The notes under the pieces are model-generated. The model worked only from the letters and a program-made list of their open reading frames with translations, made no database searches and was not told the origin of the DNA. Of a DNA stretch of 64,000 nucleotides, positions 54,024 through 64,000 are shown piece after piece. A program made the position numbers and the translations under genes. The stretch lies in contig NJPS01000074.1 in NCBI GenBank assembly GCA_002946415.1, positions 248,001-312,000 of the forward strand, read 5' to 3'. The stretch is from Rutstroemia sp. NJR-2017a BVV2 (lineage: Eukaryota; Ascomycota; Leotiomycetes; Helotiales; Rutstroemiaceae). The number at the start of each line of letters is the position of its first letter. Position 1 is the stretch's first letter.

Positions 54024-57000
54024 CTAATACCTTGTCTCCCGCCACCAGATATTGTTTTCTGCCTGCACGTTATCCACAATGATTCTTTGCTTCTCGTTCA
54101 ACTCCACCCCTTCATCCGTGATATCTATCCCCGCAATCTTCTTCGTATGCGCACATTCCTGCCTACTCACGCCCGCCGCATCTTGCGGAATCCACAATTT
54201 GGGATCTCGACCACGATTGACACAAGGCGGGTAATAAGCGTCTTCGTGTTGTTTTTTGGTATAATTATATTGCGAGGGCGTTGGGAGAGGCGCCGTCAGC
54301 GAGCGCAGGATGTGGTAGTCCGCGAATACCTCGGGGTGGAGGAACTTGAGGATGAAGTTTGGTGGAGATGATGGATCGTAGACGGGAGAAACCAGTGGTG
54401 TGAGTATACGAGTGACTGGCTCGAGATAGTGTAGGTAAGGGGTAATTTGGGTGAGGATTGAGGCTTTGAGGAAATTGAATGTAAGCTTGGAAAGCATCGG
54501 GAGACCTTCGACTTTTTTTGGGTGGGCGCCTCGGGAAGTGGAATTGGGCTCGTGTTCGTCGTCCGAGTCGTGGAAACGCTCGTCGTCGGAGTCCTGTTCA
54601 TTTCCATCCCCATCCTCGGCGGCATAATTCGGGTTAGGTGAGAGGGTTAGATCTACTGTAGGTGGGTGATCTGAAGACTCAGTTGGGACAACCGAGTTGC
54701 TATTGCCATTATTCAGATCCAAGTTAGGTGAGAGCGTAAAATTCGCTGTAGGTAGCTGGTCCGGAGACTCAGGTGGAACAACCGAGTTGATAATGCCATT
54801 ATTCAAATTCGAATTCGGAATACCTGACGTTTGTATATCAGAATTAACAGCCAGACCTCGATAGAGTTCTTCAACAGCGAGGGTGCGTGGAAGATTCCAC
54901 AGAAGTGGCCCAAGTGCTTCATTTATGCTGATATGAACCAAAGCCGTGAAGATCGTGAGTCCAAACATCAGAACTAGAGGCCCGAAAGCGCTTCTCAGTC
55001 CAAACAGTCCGATCAGACAAATTTCCGCGAGGTAGAGACCGGTTAGCAGCTGCTTGAGGGCGTGGGGATACAGCAGGCCCCGAGTCGAGATCTCCGAGGA
55101 ATAGGTGTAGAGCAAATTGTACTTCGATACGAGATAGATGAGATACAGGCCGATGAGCGCAAACATAACGGTCAGTGGCGCTAGGAGGGAGTATGTAATA
55201 GCAATAACACCCATATTTGTGAAGACGGGGTAGATTGCTCCCCAGTGAACGATCTTAATTCTATGCCATTTGTTGATCATGGCCCTTTGATTTTGCTCGT
55301 TCTGCCAAATGAGGTGTCGAATAAACGAACCAATTTGCAACAATCTCGAAGCAGACATTGCAAGACCTTGAAGGATGAAATATGAGACATAGAAATTTGA
55401 AGCTTTTGGAAGATTTTGCGAAAGCAGACTCCTCACTGATGTTGGGTTTTCAAGAATCTTCTCAAACGCTGCTGAGGCTGCGGATGTGATGGTTGTAACG
55501 AGGAACACCTGTACTACTTGAAATACAAAGTACCCAGACTGCGTGTAGAGCTCGATCATGGAGTGAGAAGGTATCCCAGCTTGACGTGCACATGCTCGGA
55601 GTATGTACGGAACAAGCGACATCAGAAAAGTCAATGCTACAGCAGGCAGTAGGCCAGTAATCAAACCCAATATTGGAGCAGGCAAATGCTTTAGCCAGGC
55701 GAGAAAGAATATCTTCTCCGTCAAGAAAGTGATATTCGATACGGCGCCAATTATAGCGCATGGAATACTCCAGAATATAACGGTGGCAGCAACAAATGCT
55801 TGGATTGCAAAACCACGGACAATTCTCTCCCACCATCTCATCCGGAGTGAGTCCCATATGATTTCGTGTGGTCGAATGTATATGTGGGGTTTCATGTGAA
55901 ATGCTCGATGGTGGGATAGTGTTTGATATGCGCTCTGGGCATTGACCTGCGTATCGAATTCGATAAATGCAGCAGGCAATGGTTTACCTTTCCCTTGTCG
56001 GTGGTTTCTCCTCAGTTTACTAATTTGCGGTGCGAGCTCTTTGAGTCGATTCCGTGTCCACTTGATGGTATCAACGCTTCGTCCATAGTTTGAAAGGGGC
56101 CTAGAATATTGATAAGCTTCATTCGATAGTGGAAGGAGCAAATTCGTCCAGACTTTACTTACCTGTGCGTAGGCCTCCAGCTATGCGGTATCCACTGGGA
56201 AGCGACTGACCCGCTAATATCAGGGGGCGGCCCCATCATACCGTATCCATGATCGCCCCATTTGGGACCTGGGGAAGCCGGGGACGCCGAGTCTTCAGTT
56301 GAGGTATCTCGCGAACCCGTAGGCGACATCGCTATTTCAGTAACCCTGGCTTCTTTTTTCGATGCCTTGCTCGAACCGATTAAGGTATCCGTAGGCGACA
56401 TCGGCGGATCGCTCGCCAGTGCCCCTTCAGAAACTGCCCCGTTGTCATCCTCGACTTTCTCCAAGCGCGTAGATTCTCTGGACTTTCTGTGCACTTTCTT
56501 AACCGAATTCATACCGACACTAGCCTCGATATCAGGATGCCCGTGTTTCAGGGCTCGGTTTCTTTCCTGATTCGCAAGCTTGATCAACTTCGTCTCCGCA
56601 CGTTCTAGACGGAATGCAGTCTGGTTCCTCTCATCGACCAGGTCCTCCAGTTCTGAGCTCTCTCTCGGAATCCAAACATGCTTTACAGCATCTCCAAACA
56701 CTTTCCGCAGTTTTCGCTCCTCAAGATTCTGTTGCGGGACGCATGTAAACAGTACAGTCCTTGATGAAAGTCGATTTGCATAGTACGGATGTAGCAGATA
56801 TGCCTGACGGAGATTGATGTAAAACACACACTCCCGAGAGACTGTATACATGATGAACCCTACACCATTAGTTAAGATTCGTCAACACATAAGGATTCTT
56901 ACCGAAGAAGACCCATGCAAGGAGGGCATGTACGTATAACACATTTGGACGGCCAGTGGAAATATTTCCAAAATTCAAAGAATCGAGCTGTGAATTTCCA

Positions 57001-57627
57001 CCTCCTCCATGCAGATGCAGTGGAATCAATACCGGAAAGACGATAAAGCAACCAACAAGGCATATCACGCACATGATCTTCAGAAACCTGAGGAACAAGT
57101 AGCCATCAAGTGAAGACTGATTCAGTACTGCGGTATCAGGCGTCTTGAAGAATGGTGCTACCCAGTTGAACCATCCGTTCGGCAGCTCTGCGCTACGTTC
57201 ACTGTTTTTTTTTTGTTAGTCAGTAACCAGGAATCAAGGGATGAAAAAACATACTGGACATCGAGACTGCTCAAAAAGGTCCTTGGCGCATAAACTCTTG
57301 GATATTTCTTTCTCAGAATCAAGAATGAAATCAGGCATACAGCTGCATACACAGCCACCGGGATGAGAGTAGAGTAGAGCGACGAGAAAGATGAGGAGTT
57401 GGATCCCGTCGCTGCCGCAGAGAGTGTTGAGCTCGTCGAGTTTTCTCGAGAAGACCCGACTCTGGGGTCGTTATTCGGATCCTATTCATTGAAAGCGCTG
57501 AAGGTCAGTCTACCGAGTTATTCACAGCCAAAGATTTAACAAATTTCGGCGTTACACACCAGCCCTCTCTTGAACTCCGACTTTACCCCTTCAGTCAGGT
57601 GAGTGATCAGATTTAAGACCGCCATCG
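54024..57627 (-). CDS. CSC1/OSCA-TMEM63-like calcium-permeable channel (DUF221), 5' end apparently frameshifted
   Basis: Exons on the minus strand: 57627-57560 (doubtful), 57481-57255, 57201-56903, 56859-56163 and 56100-54024; about 1120 residues. An N-terminal transmembrane pair region (IPVAVYAAVCLISFLIL, then LPNGWFNWVAPFFKTPDT and SLDGYLFLRFLK) is followed by a long cytosolic PHM7-type loop with a Ser/Pro-rich insertion. The seven-helix RSN1/DUF221 core follows (HEIIWDSLRMRWWER, IFFLAWLKHLPAP, and FALIGLYLIYLVSKYNLLYTY). Family members are osmo- or mechanosensitive cation channels of the plasma membrane or ER. The only good ATG (57627) runs into TGA after ten codons. Loss of one AC from its CACAC would join the frame to exon 2. 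It may be a recent mutation or a sequence error. The transposon follows 66 bp downstream. Confidence 0.85.
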
Positions 57628-58481
57628 CGTCTATTCAAGGCCCAGATTCACCTCGTGCCAAGACAGATCATATCAAAGCGCACATATTCGCGTCGCGAAA
57701 TCACCACGTAGTCGTTCGCCCTAAAACCGGGTCGAGTCTAGACGTTGACTTATTATCTTTTTGACAGAGAACCGTTGACGTTCGTTCATGTCCAGACGGC
57801 TCTTTTTCTGTCAAAAGGGTGCATAAGTCCAGCCGTAGATTTTCAGTCGGTGGGGCAAATGTGGCGTGCTGAAAACCGGGGTTATTACCGTATTGGGAAA
57901 CGAGGAGGTTAACTTGGTACCAAAAGGGGCTAGGTTCTAGCGATCTGACCGAAATGATTCTCAGAGGGCTGGGCATTTAGATGAGGTAGCGTTGAACGCG
58001 AATGATGTTGATATTCGAGAAATACAACATCCGTAGCAATTCGAGAGTGTATTCATCTGATCTTTTCAATTCGTGATGCAAGATCGACAGTATTGCCACT
58101 TATTAAAGAGTCTAGCGATGGAACCCTATCAGAAGACCACTGATTGAATCATAGACTAAAGGAGCTCATAATTCTATAACAAATTTAAACAATAGAACTC
58201 GAGAATTTAGAACTAGACTAACTGTTTAGCAAGCTGAATATTATATCAAAATCTCAGTACTACAATAACTGTTTTGGTGTATTGTCTTTTCGTATATCGC
58301 GAGAGAGCCTCCTATTTTGCCCCTGTATACACTGCCGGGGTCCATCCCGATAAGATACACTGCAGTAAACCCCGCTTCTGATGTCGTATAGCCGCCTCCC
58401 TCAACCTCCCAATATATTATATCATCAAGGCTGGCCCCCACCTTACAACAACATCTAACGGCACCGAGAATTGTTACCAAT
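57628..58481. other. 850-bp divergent intergenic region
   Basis: Promoters of the CSC1-like gene (minus) and the carboxylesterase (plus). A 91-codon ATG frame on the minus strand (57976-57701) lacks motifs and is not accepted as a gene. Confidence 0.4.
58412..58422 (+). promoter_or_regulatory. putative TATA box of the carboxylesterase gene
   Basis: ATATATTATAT about 60 bp upstream of the ATG at 58482. Confidence 0.4.
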
Positions 58482-60248
58482 ATGCTCACATTGCTCATTT
58501 CAATTCTCGTATCGGCAGCTCTAGCAGCCAGAAATGGACATGTGCCACAAGTTCACACCACAAGCGGGACCGTGATAGGGCATTATGCTAGAAACGCCAG
58601 CAACGTTCTCGAGTTTCTCGGCATTCGATATGCGCAGCCCACAAACGGCTCATTAAGATTCCAAGCCCCGGTACCTTTCACGTCTGACGATACATATGAA
58701 GCTTTGAACTATGCTCCGTAGGCCTTCTCTTTTCGTTAGTGCCGCATTGCGGAATACTACCTAACGACCAAATTCAGAGCTTGTCCTTTTAATCCTGCGC
58801 CACCTCTTCCTACCTTTCCAAATAAATCATCCACATTTGACCATATCTATGCCACAGCCAGTGGTGGTACAGGACTCGCGTTCAGTGAAGATTGCTTGGC
58901 GCTCAATGTCTGGACCTCATCGTTGTCGCCGAAGGTTTTAAAACCAGTTCTGGTATTCATCCATGGAGGAAGATTTGCTAGCGGATCTACAAATAATACC
59001 TTCTACGAAGGACAATATGTAGCTGCAACTGGTGACGCTGTGATGGTTTCTATCGAGTTGGTGATTACCTTCCCTGCATCATGAATACCAATTGCTTAAG
59101 TCAACTAGCTACCGTCTCCTTGTCTTTGGGTTTCCAGGCTCGCCATCTTTACCCGCAAACCCCGCACTCCTAGACCAGAGACTTGCATTAGAATGGGTCT
59201 CCAAGAACATAGCTTCGTTCGGCGGTGATCCGTCCAGAATTCTTATGTACGGGCAATCCGTCGGCGGCCTCTCGGTCGATTATCATGCCTTTGCATGGCC
59301 AGAGAATCCCATCGCTTCAAGCTTGATGGCGATCTCAGGCACAGCATTCAGCTGGGCGCCAAATACTCCAGAACTCAGTATGTCGTTCTGGAATCAATTG
59401 TCCAGTATCGTGGGGTGTGGAAATGGTACAGATGTGAAGTGTATGCAAGATTTACCATTCCAAACGGTCTTAAATGGCATCAAAAAGGTTCCATACGCAC
59501 CGACCAAAACCCTGGCTCGACCACAGTTCCAACCTACTATCGATGAGAAGATCGTATTTTCGGATTATGAAGTGAGAGCTGCTCAGGGGAGATTCGCTAA
59601 GTTGGTAAGATCCTTCTCGCTCAATAATTTCACGTAAACCTCAAGCGCGGGACGACAGCTTACTAACCCTCATCCAGCCCTACATCGTAGGAAACAACAA
59701 CCACGAATCCGGCTGGTACAGACTCGCTGCATTTGCTTCAAACACCACATTAAACGAAACTCAATGGACTGATTTCGAACTCCAAGGTAATCACCCCCCT
59801 ACCCAACACCACCATCCTAGCACATCTAACACCAACCCCAGCATTCACCTGCGCATCTGCACAATCCGCCTCCATCCGTCTCCAAAATAACATCCCCGTT
59901 TACCGCTACCGCTACTTCGGCGACTGGAATAACACGCGCCTGTACCCCAGTAGCGGCGCATATCATCTTAGCGACCTGGTTATGTGGCATGGACCTGGGG
60001 TGGGGAAGGATCTGAGCGGGATTCCGAATGCGAGGATGCAGAATGAGTTGAGTAGGGAGATGATGGGTGTGTTGATTGGGTTTGCGGGGACGGGGACGGT
60101 GGCTGGATGGGATGAGTATGGGACGGGGTTGATTAATGTGTTAGGGAGGAATAATAGTGATGGGGTGGTGGGGGTGGAGAAGGAGGTGTTTGATGGGGAG
60201 TGTGCGAGGTTTGAGGGAGATACTTCGTTGGGGGAGGGGGCGATGTGA
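58482..60248 (+). CDS. secreted type-B carboxylesterase/lipase
   Basis: Five exons: 58482-58717, 58778-59056, 59109-59604, 59678-59786 and 59842-60248, giving 508 residues; all introns are GT...AG of 52-73 nt. A signal peptide (MLTLLISILVSAALAA) is followed by the alpha/beta-hydrolase type-B signatures FLGIRYAQP, EDCLALNVWT, the oxyanion loop HGGRFASG, and the nucleophile GQSVGG (Ser222). Glu347 (GNNNHESGW) and His415 (YHLSDLVMWHG) complete the triad. The enzyme would hydrolyse esters of lipids or plant material outside the cell. The oxyanion loop has GGR where most relatives have GGG or GGA. The donor of intron 2 (GTTGGT) is weak, but the frame and the IDYRLLVFGFPG motif support it. The last exon ends extremely G-rich. 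Confidence 0.9.
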
Positions 60249-63200
60249 AGTTTGACTTTGGAGGGCTTGGTTACTTGGCATATGGGGGTAAGCAGACTCA
60301 TTGAGCCTACCGCATACCAAACATACAGTACGTGACTGACGGCCTGTTCCTACTTCCCCGGTCAATATTTATTGTTACAGTGGCCCATAGCATAGTGAAT
60401 ATCCCAGGCGCACTTAGCCCGATCAATCGTATACCAGGAAACTTACATACATGCGTACAATGGGGGTCTATATAAACGACTTATCTCTAAACCAAGAAAC
60501 ACTACAACAGCACTGAGAAACATACTAGAAAAAGCCCAAAAAGGGGTAGAGCGTTTTCTAGATTCAGTACTATCTGAATCTATTAAGAATGCGTAGAACA
60601 TATTATGTAGGTACTGCAGAGAAAATGAAGAGGATCCATATAATAAACCTGAAAGCTAACAATAAAAGAAACAAAACGACAGCAACAGTATCATCAAATC
60701 AAACAACAGCAGTGAAAAAGAATTATCATCACCCACCCAACAACAACATCCAAATAGCAGTGCCTAGAACCCCACCATAATGTCCCATAGTATACTCTAC
60801 AAGGCGTGTATATCTGTGAGTAGCCAGAAGCCATGTTATATATATGATCAAATGCCTAATCTCCGGGATTGTGTTCTTTTCTTCATCTACTTCATGATGC
60901 TAGTATCTCGTCTTTCCTTGAGGAGTGTAAAAATTAGAATCAGAGAATCAGGGGGTTATGTAGACCAGTACTCCTACAAAACAAGCAAACTATACTCATA
61001 CGAATAGCTTTCGAGGCACGTGGTAGAGATCGAGGCTGCCCCCCGGAAAGGGATGGGAAGGGAGTGAATGATATTGAATTCACTCCAGAGACGAGTGGGG
61101 AATAGTACGGATGAGAAGGCGAATGGATTATCTATTATTTAAGAAGTAAATCTGGCCCTTCAGTACCAGATCCAGATATCATCCAAGCATTGCATCGCCA
61201 GTGCCAAGGCTATGCTGAAGGACTCAGATCGATTCAAGGAGGGCGAGGAGCTACATTCCAATGGCAGTATTGAGATCCGTCTGAGCGAGCTCCATAGCCT
61301 CTATTCTATCTCAACCTAGTTAGATGTAGATAAGTGACGGCTTAGGACGACAACAAAATCAGCAACGACAATAATTGTGATGTTGACAACAAGACTCATT
61401 CGCTGTCGAAGTTACTTTAGCACTGCCTTTCACTCATCACAACTCCACAAACAAGAGTTATATACTGAACATTCCAACCCCATTCCACTTCCGCCAGATC
61501 ACACTGCCGTCTCTCATACCATAGATTTTCATGTGCAGAAGTAATCACTGAGGCGTCGACCGAATGGCTCGAGTCAAACGAGTTGAACGTTTTGCCGCAG
61601 GAGTTCCAATGCAGTACTTCTCGAGGCTTTATAACAACAATTGTAGAATATAATCCTGCAAACTCAGTGAATGAACTTATACCCTGGGTGACTGGGCCGC
61701 TTTGTAACGTAGAAGTGAATAGCAGCCAGACTCCACTAATCCCCGCGGGGATCAACACGCGTGATATAATCTAGTAGACGGCACAGCAGAGCAGAGTATT
61801 TAAACTTTCTTTGAGAGCGTTCCTAAGACAATGGACAAACAGCAACATCGAATTTTGAGATCCAAGGAGGCAATTCAGTCCTAGTCGCTGCGTACTTTTG
61901 AATTCAACGGGGTCCGAGTTGGGATTTGGTTGCGTGGTAGAAATTAACGACGGTGGTGAAAATACTTTGAGTGACGGTGAGAAGAAGAAACATGACAACG
62001 ACAACGCATATGAAAATATGGTAGCAATGAAGATAAACGACAGTAAGAAAGATAAGTATTAAGCAATCAACAGGGAACGTTGTATACACTACTCCGCGTT
62101 TTCAGCAGCAAAGATTTGCAATGGCCACCAATATTCACGAGCTTTCCTGTTGCTAGTTTTTGATTGGGGCTCTGGAGTCAGAAGCATCAGGTGTTTATAT
62201 AGTAGAAATGGTAAGTAGATTTTCGCTCAGTTTGTAGGAGAGATGATGGAATGACTGGCGGGTGCAAGGGAAAGATTCACTGCGCTTCTTCCGCGCTGCG
62301 GAAGTGACATGACATCCTTGCAGGCATTCCACACGCATTCACTGCTGAAAGCAGGAAGGAGGAAGGAGGATAGTGTATGAAGGCGCCCCCACTCGTTTTT
62401 TGTCGTAATGAAATTTCGATAGCTTTCCAAGATCAGTCGTTCCAGCGGCTTCAGTTGTTCTCCCCCCTCAGGAGTTGAGTAGCAAGCATCAAATCCAGAA
62501 ACATAGACTTCCAAGAGCGGGGCTGTGGAGAGCCTCTTGTCGGTTTTTGATTAAGTGCAAGTCAGGTGTTATGTAGACTCGATTCTCTGGAAAACTTTCG
62601 TCCAGTGACAACAATATAGAATAGCAGTGAAAGCACCTACAGCAACGCACTCACGTTGTCATCGAAATGGCTGGTCGATGGTACATGGCGCATTAACGCA
62701 GATCTCTCGACTGTTACTGTAGTGTAGAAGCACTCGATTCTCTTCTGTATCAGGGACAATCTGACTTGATGCATCTATCATACTCTGCCAGACGTGATTG
62801 GCATTTAGCCGTAGCCTTCTCGTGAGCCCAGGAGTCAATCACCATCGTAACTGTGGGATGGACATATCTTTTCAGCTATGAGAATTCGTCGAGTGCAGTT
62901 ATCTCCTACCACTTGGGGGCAGATGCAGACAGCCACTGACTGAAATCTGACGGTTTGTAGCGATATCTCAACGTCATACTCAAAGCCTGTCCGCACATCT
63001 TCCTCGATAGCTCATCATCTTATTTGTACGTGCTTTGGAAATGGGTAGTCTGCAATGGTCTACCCGTAGATGGAAAGGTCAGTGGCTTTAAAAACCGTAC
63101 TTTGAAATCCACCGTGGGGACTGACTTACAACTCTCAGTCAAGCTGTTGCTATCATCTCAAGGCACATAATCATTTTCGCCGACGTATTCTAAGGTGCAC

Positions 63201-63618
63201 AAGAGGCCGAAGTCCTGTCGATTTTCGCAAAAACGACTTGGTGTCACTCCCCTCACGTTGTTTGACCTTGAGCTCTTTGCGCTATGCAGAGCTCCAGGCA
63301 GAGAAGAATTGGCACTGAGAGTCTGGAGGACATCCGAAGCGTGATATACAAGCCAATTCTGAAACAAGATTAAAGAACCTGCGAGCGGCTATTGTATAAC
63401 CTTACTGTAAGGATTGTGGCTGAAGCAAGATTACTACCCGCCGATGAATTAACCAGTACCTTATCTGGAGCTCAAAGCATGCCCAGTCCAAGCTTATGAA
63501 CGTTAAGATGACTGCTTTCAATTCACTGAATACACTCGAGGCCGCTCTCAATCGATATTAAGATAACGACGAATTGATCAACCGAAGACAACATACTCTC
63601 TGCACACAGGAGGCAGCG
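60249..63618. other. 3.4-kb intergenic region, no gene recognised
   Basis: Frames of 95-113 codons on the minus strand (61417-61758, 62227-62514) start at GTG or TTG and show no domain. No RNA gene pattern, terminal repeats or microsatellite of note. It probably holds the esterase terminator and the promoter of the gene at the right edge. Confidence 0.4.
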
Positions 63619-64000
63619 ATGTCTGTCGCTAACTCCCCCCAATTTGCGTACAGAATTGCTCTCTGGATCAGCGCCATCTCAGCAACAACTTCGACGTACT
63701 TCCTCTGGCAGAAGGCTTCAGCAGAGAGCCACTTGCAGGTCGTGTGCACCGAAAAAGCGAAACTTGCGCTGGAGAACAGCAATTGGAGGAGGTGGTGGAA
63801 TGAGGGAGGTCGCGAATTGGTCGAACGGGAATGGAGAGGAGGTCAAATACATGGGGACAGGAAAGGGAAGATGGTTATGGAAAGCGAGGATATGGATGAA
63901 CTTAGGAGAGAAATCGATGATGTGAAGAAGGATTTGAGGAAGTTGAATTCGTGGATTGAGGAGAGGAAACGGGATGGGGCTTGGGATGGGGCTTGGGATG
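63619..64000 (+). CDS. membrane-anchored coiled-coil protein, 5' part (cut by window edge)
   Basis: An ATG frame open for 127 codons to the window edge. It begins MSVANSPQFAYRI and has one hydrophobic segment at about residues 13-32 (IALWISAISATTSTYFLW), then a Trp/Arg/Glu-rich part and a charged helix with heptads (ELRREIDDVKKDLRKLNSWI). The last bases repeat GGGATGGGGCTT, encoding a short Asp-Gly-Ala-Trp repeat. The family is not recognised. A single N-terminal membrane segment followed by a coiled coil is compatible with an organelle-membrane protein, but this is inference. No splice site is needed within the window. Confidence 0.6.
   Translation, partial: MSVANSPQFAYRIALWISAISATTSTYFLWQKASAESHLQVVCTEKAKLALENSNWRRWWNEGGRELVEREWRGGQIHGDRKGKMVMESEDMDELRREIDDVKKDLRKLNSWIEERKRDGAWDGAWD

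Noticed and set aside
52217..54079. Taking the full 620-codon open frame as the transposase
   Set aside because: The first 74 codons lie in the terminal repeat and neighbouring gene; the domain start and the ATG at 53857 fit the family.
57701..57976. 91-codon ATG frame upstream of the CSC1-like gene, considered as its first exon
   Set aside because: No splice arrangement joins it sensibly to exon 2 and it has no membrane segment or motif.
61417..61758. 113-codon minus-strand ORF
   Set aside because: Starts at GTG, no domain and no plausible partner exon.

Overview
The window looks like nuclear DNA of a filamentous ascomycete (Pezizomycotina; a leotiomycete would fit, but I cannot prove it from sequence alone). 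The reasons are many short GT-AG introns (about 43-80 nt, often with CTAAC-type branch sites), two HET-domain genes, a PTH11/rhodopsin-like membrane protein, a secreted tyrosinase, an NmrA-like protein and a pogo/Fot1-like transposon. There is no prokaryotic organisation, and I found no tRNA, rRNA or CRISPR array.

Layout. 1-3004: 5' part of TSR3 (minus) diverging from a complete GGA-type clathrin adaptor (plus). 3776-5434: a HET-domain gene. 8132-9841: a DHCR24/DWARF1-like FAD oxidoreductase (minus). 14032-19030: a three-exon SYT1-like Sec7-PH Arf exchange factor with a long, repeat-rich 5' region and a G-rich, C-poor 3' flank. 22525-24171: a seven-exon secreted tyrosinase (minus). 26691-28071: a PTH11-like membrane protein with an apparent frameshift. 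29121-30218: an NmrA-like Rossmann protein. 31160-33195: two diverged copies of a segment, each with a tiny Ser/Gly/Lys-rich ORF. 35701-37567: a cytochrome b5 / acyl-CoA dehydrogenase fusion (minus). 38912-40084: aldose 1-epimerase (minus). 40665-43460: a protein with two different HET domains (minus). 44892-47393: an AT-hook coiled-coil protein. 48604-50006: a small Lys/Glu-rich protein assembled here from three exons. 50870-51728: a GNAT acetyltransferase (minus). 52110-53957: a complete pogo-like transposon with perfect 47-bp terminal repeats, 66 bp past the stop codon of a CSC1/OSCA-like channel gene (54024-57627, minus) whose start is frameshifted. 58482-60248: a secreted type-B carboxylesterase. 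63619-64000: the 5' end of a membrane/coiled-coil protein running off the edge.

How the genes relate. They do not form one pathway. Housekeeping genes (TSR3, GGA, SYT1, aldose epimerase, acyl-CoA dehydrogenase, CSC1-like) are interspersed with accessory genes (HET, tyrosinase, PTH11-like, NmrA-like, esterase, transposon) and long gene-poor spacers. GGA and SYT1 both act in Golgi/Arf trafficking but are not adjacent.

The most unusual signal is compositional. In many housekeeping exons the coding strand changes from C-rich at the exon's 5' end to G-rich at its 3' end and resets at the next intron, giving a sawtooth of strand asymmetry. It is weak or absent in the HET genes. Other points of note are the double-HET protein, the duplicated mini-genes, three apparent frameshifts, and the intact transposon whose transposase ends in a zinc knuckle. 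All exon borders are read by eye from splice-site consensus, reading frame and family similarity.
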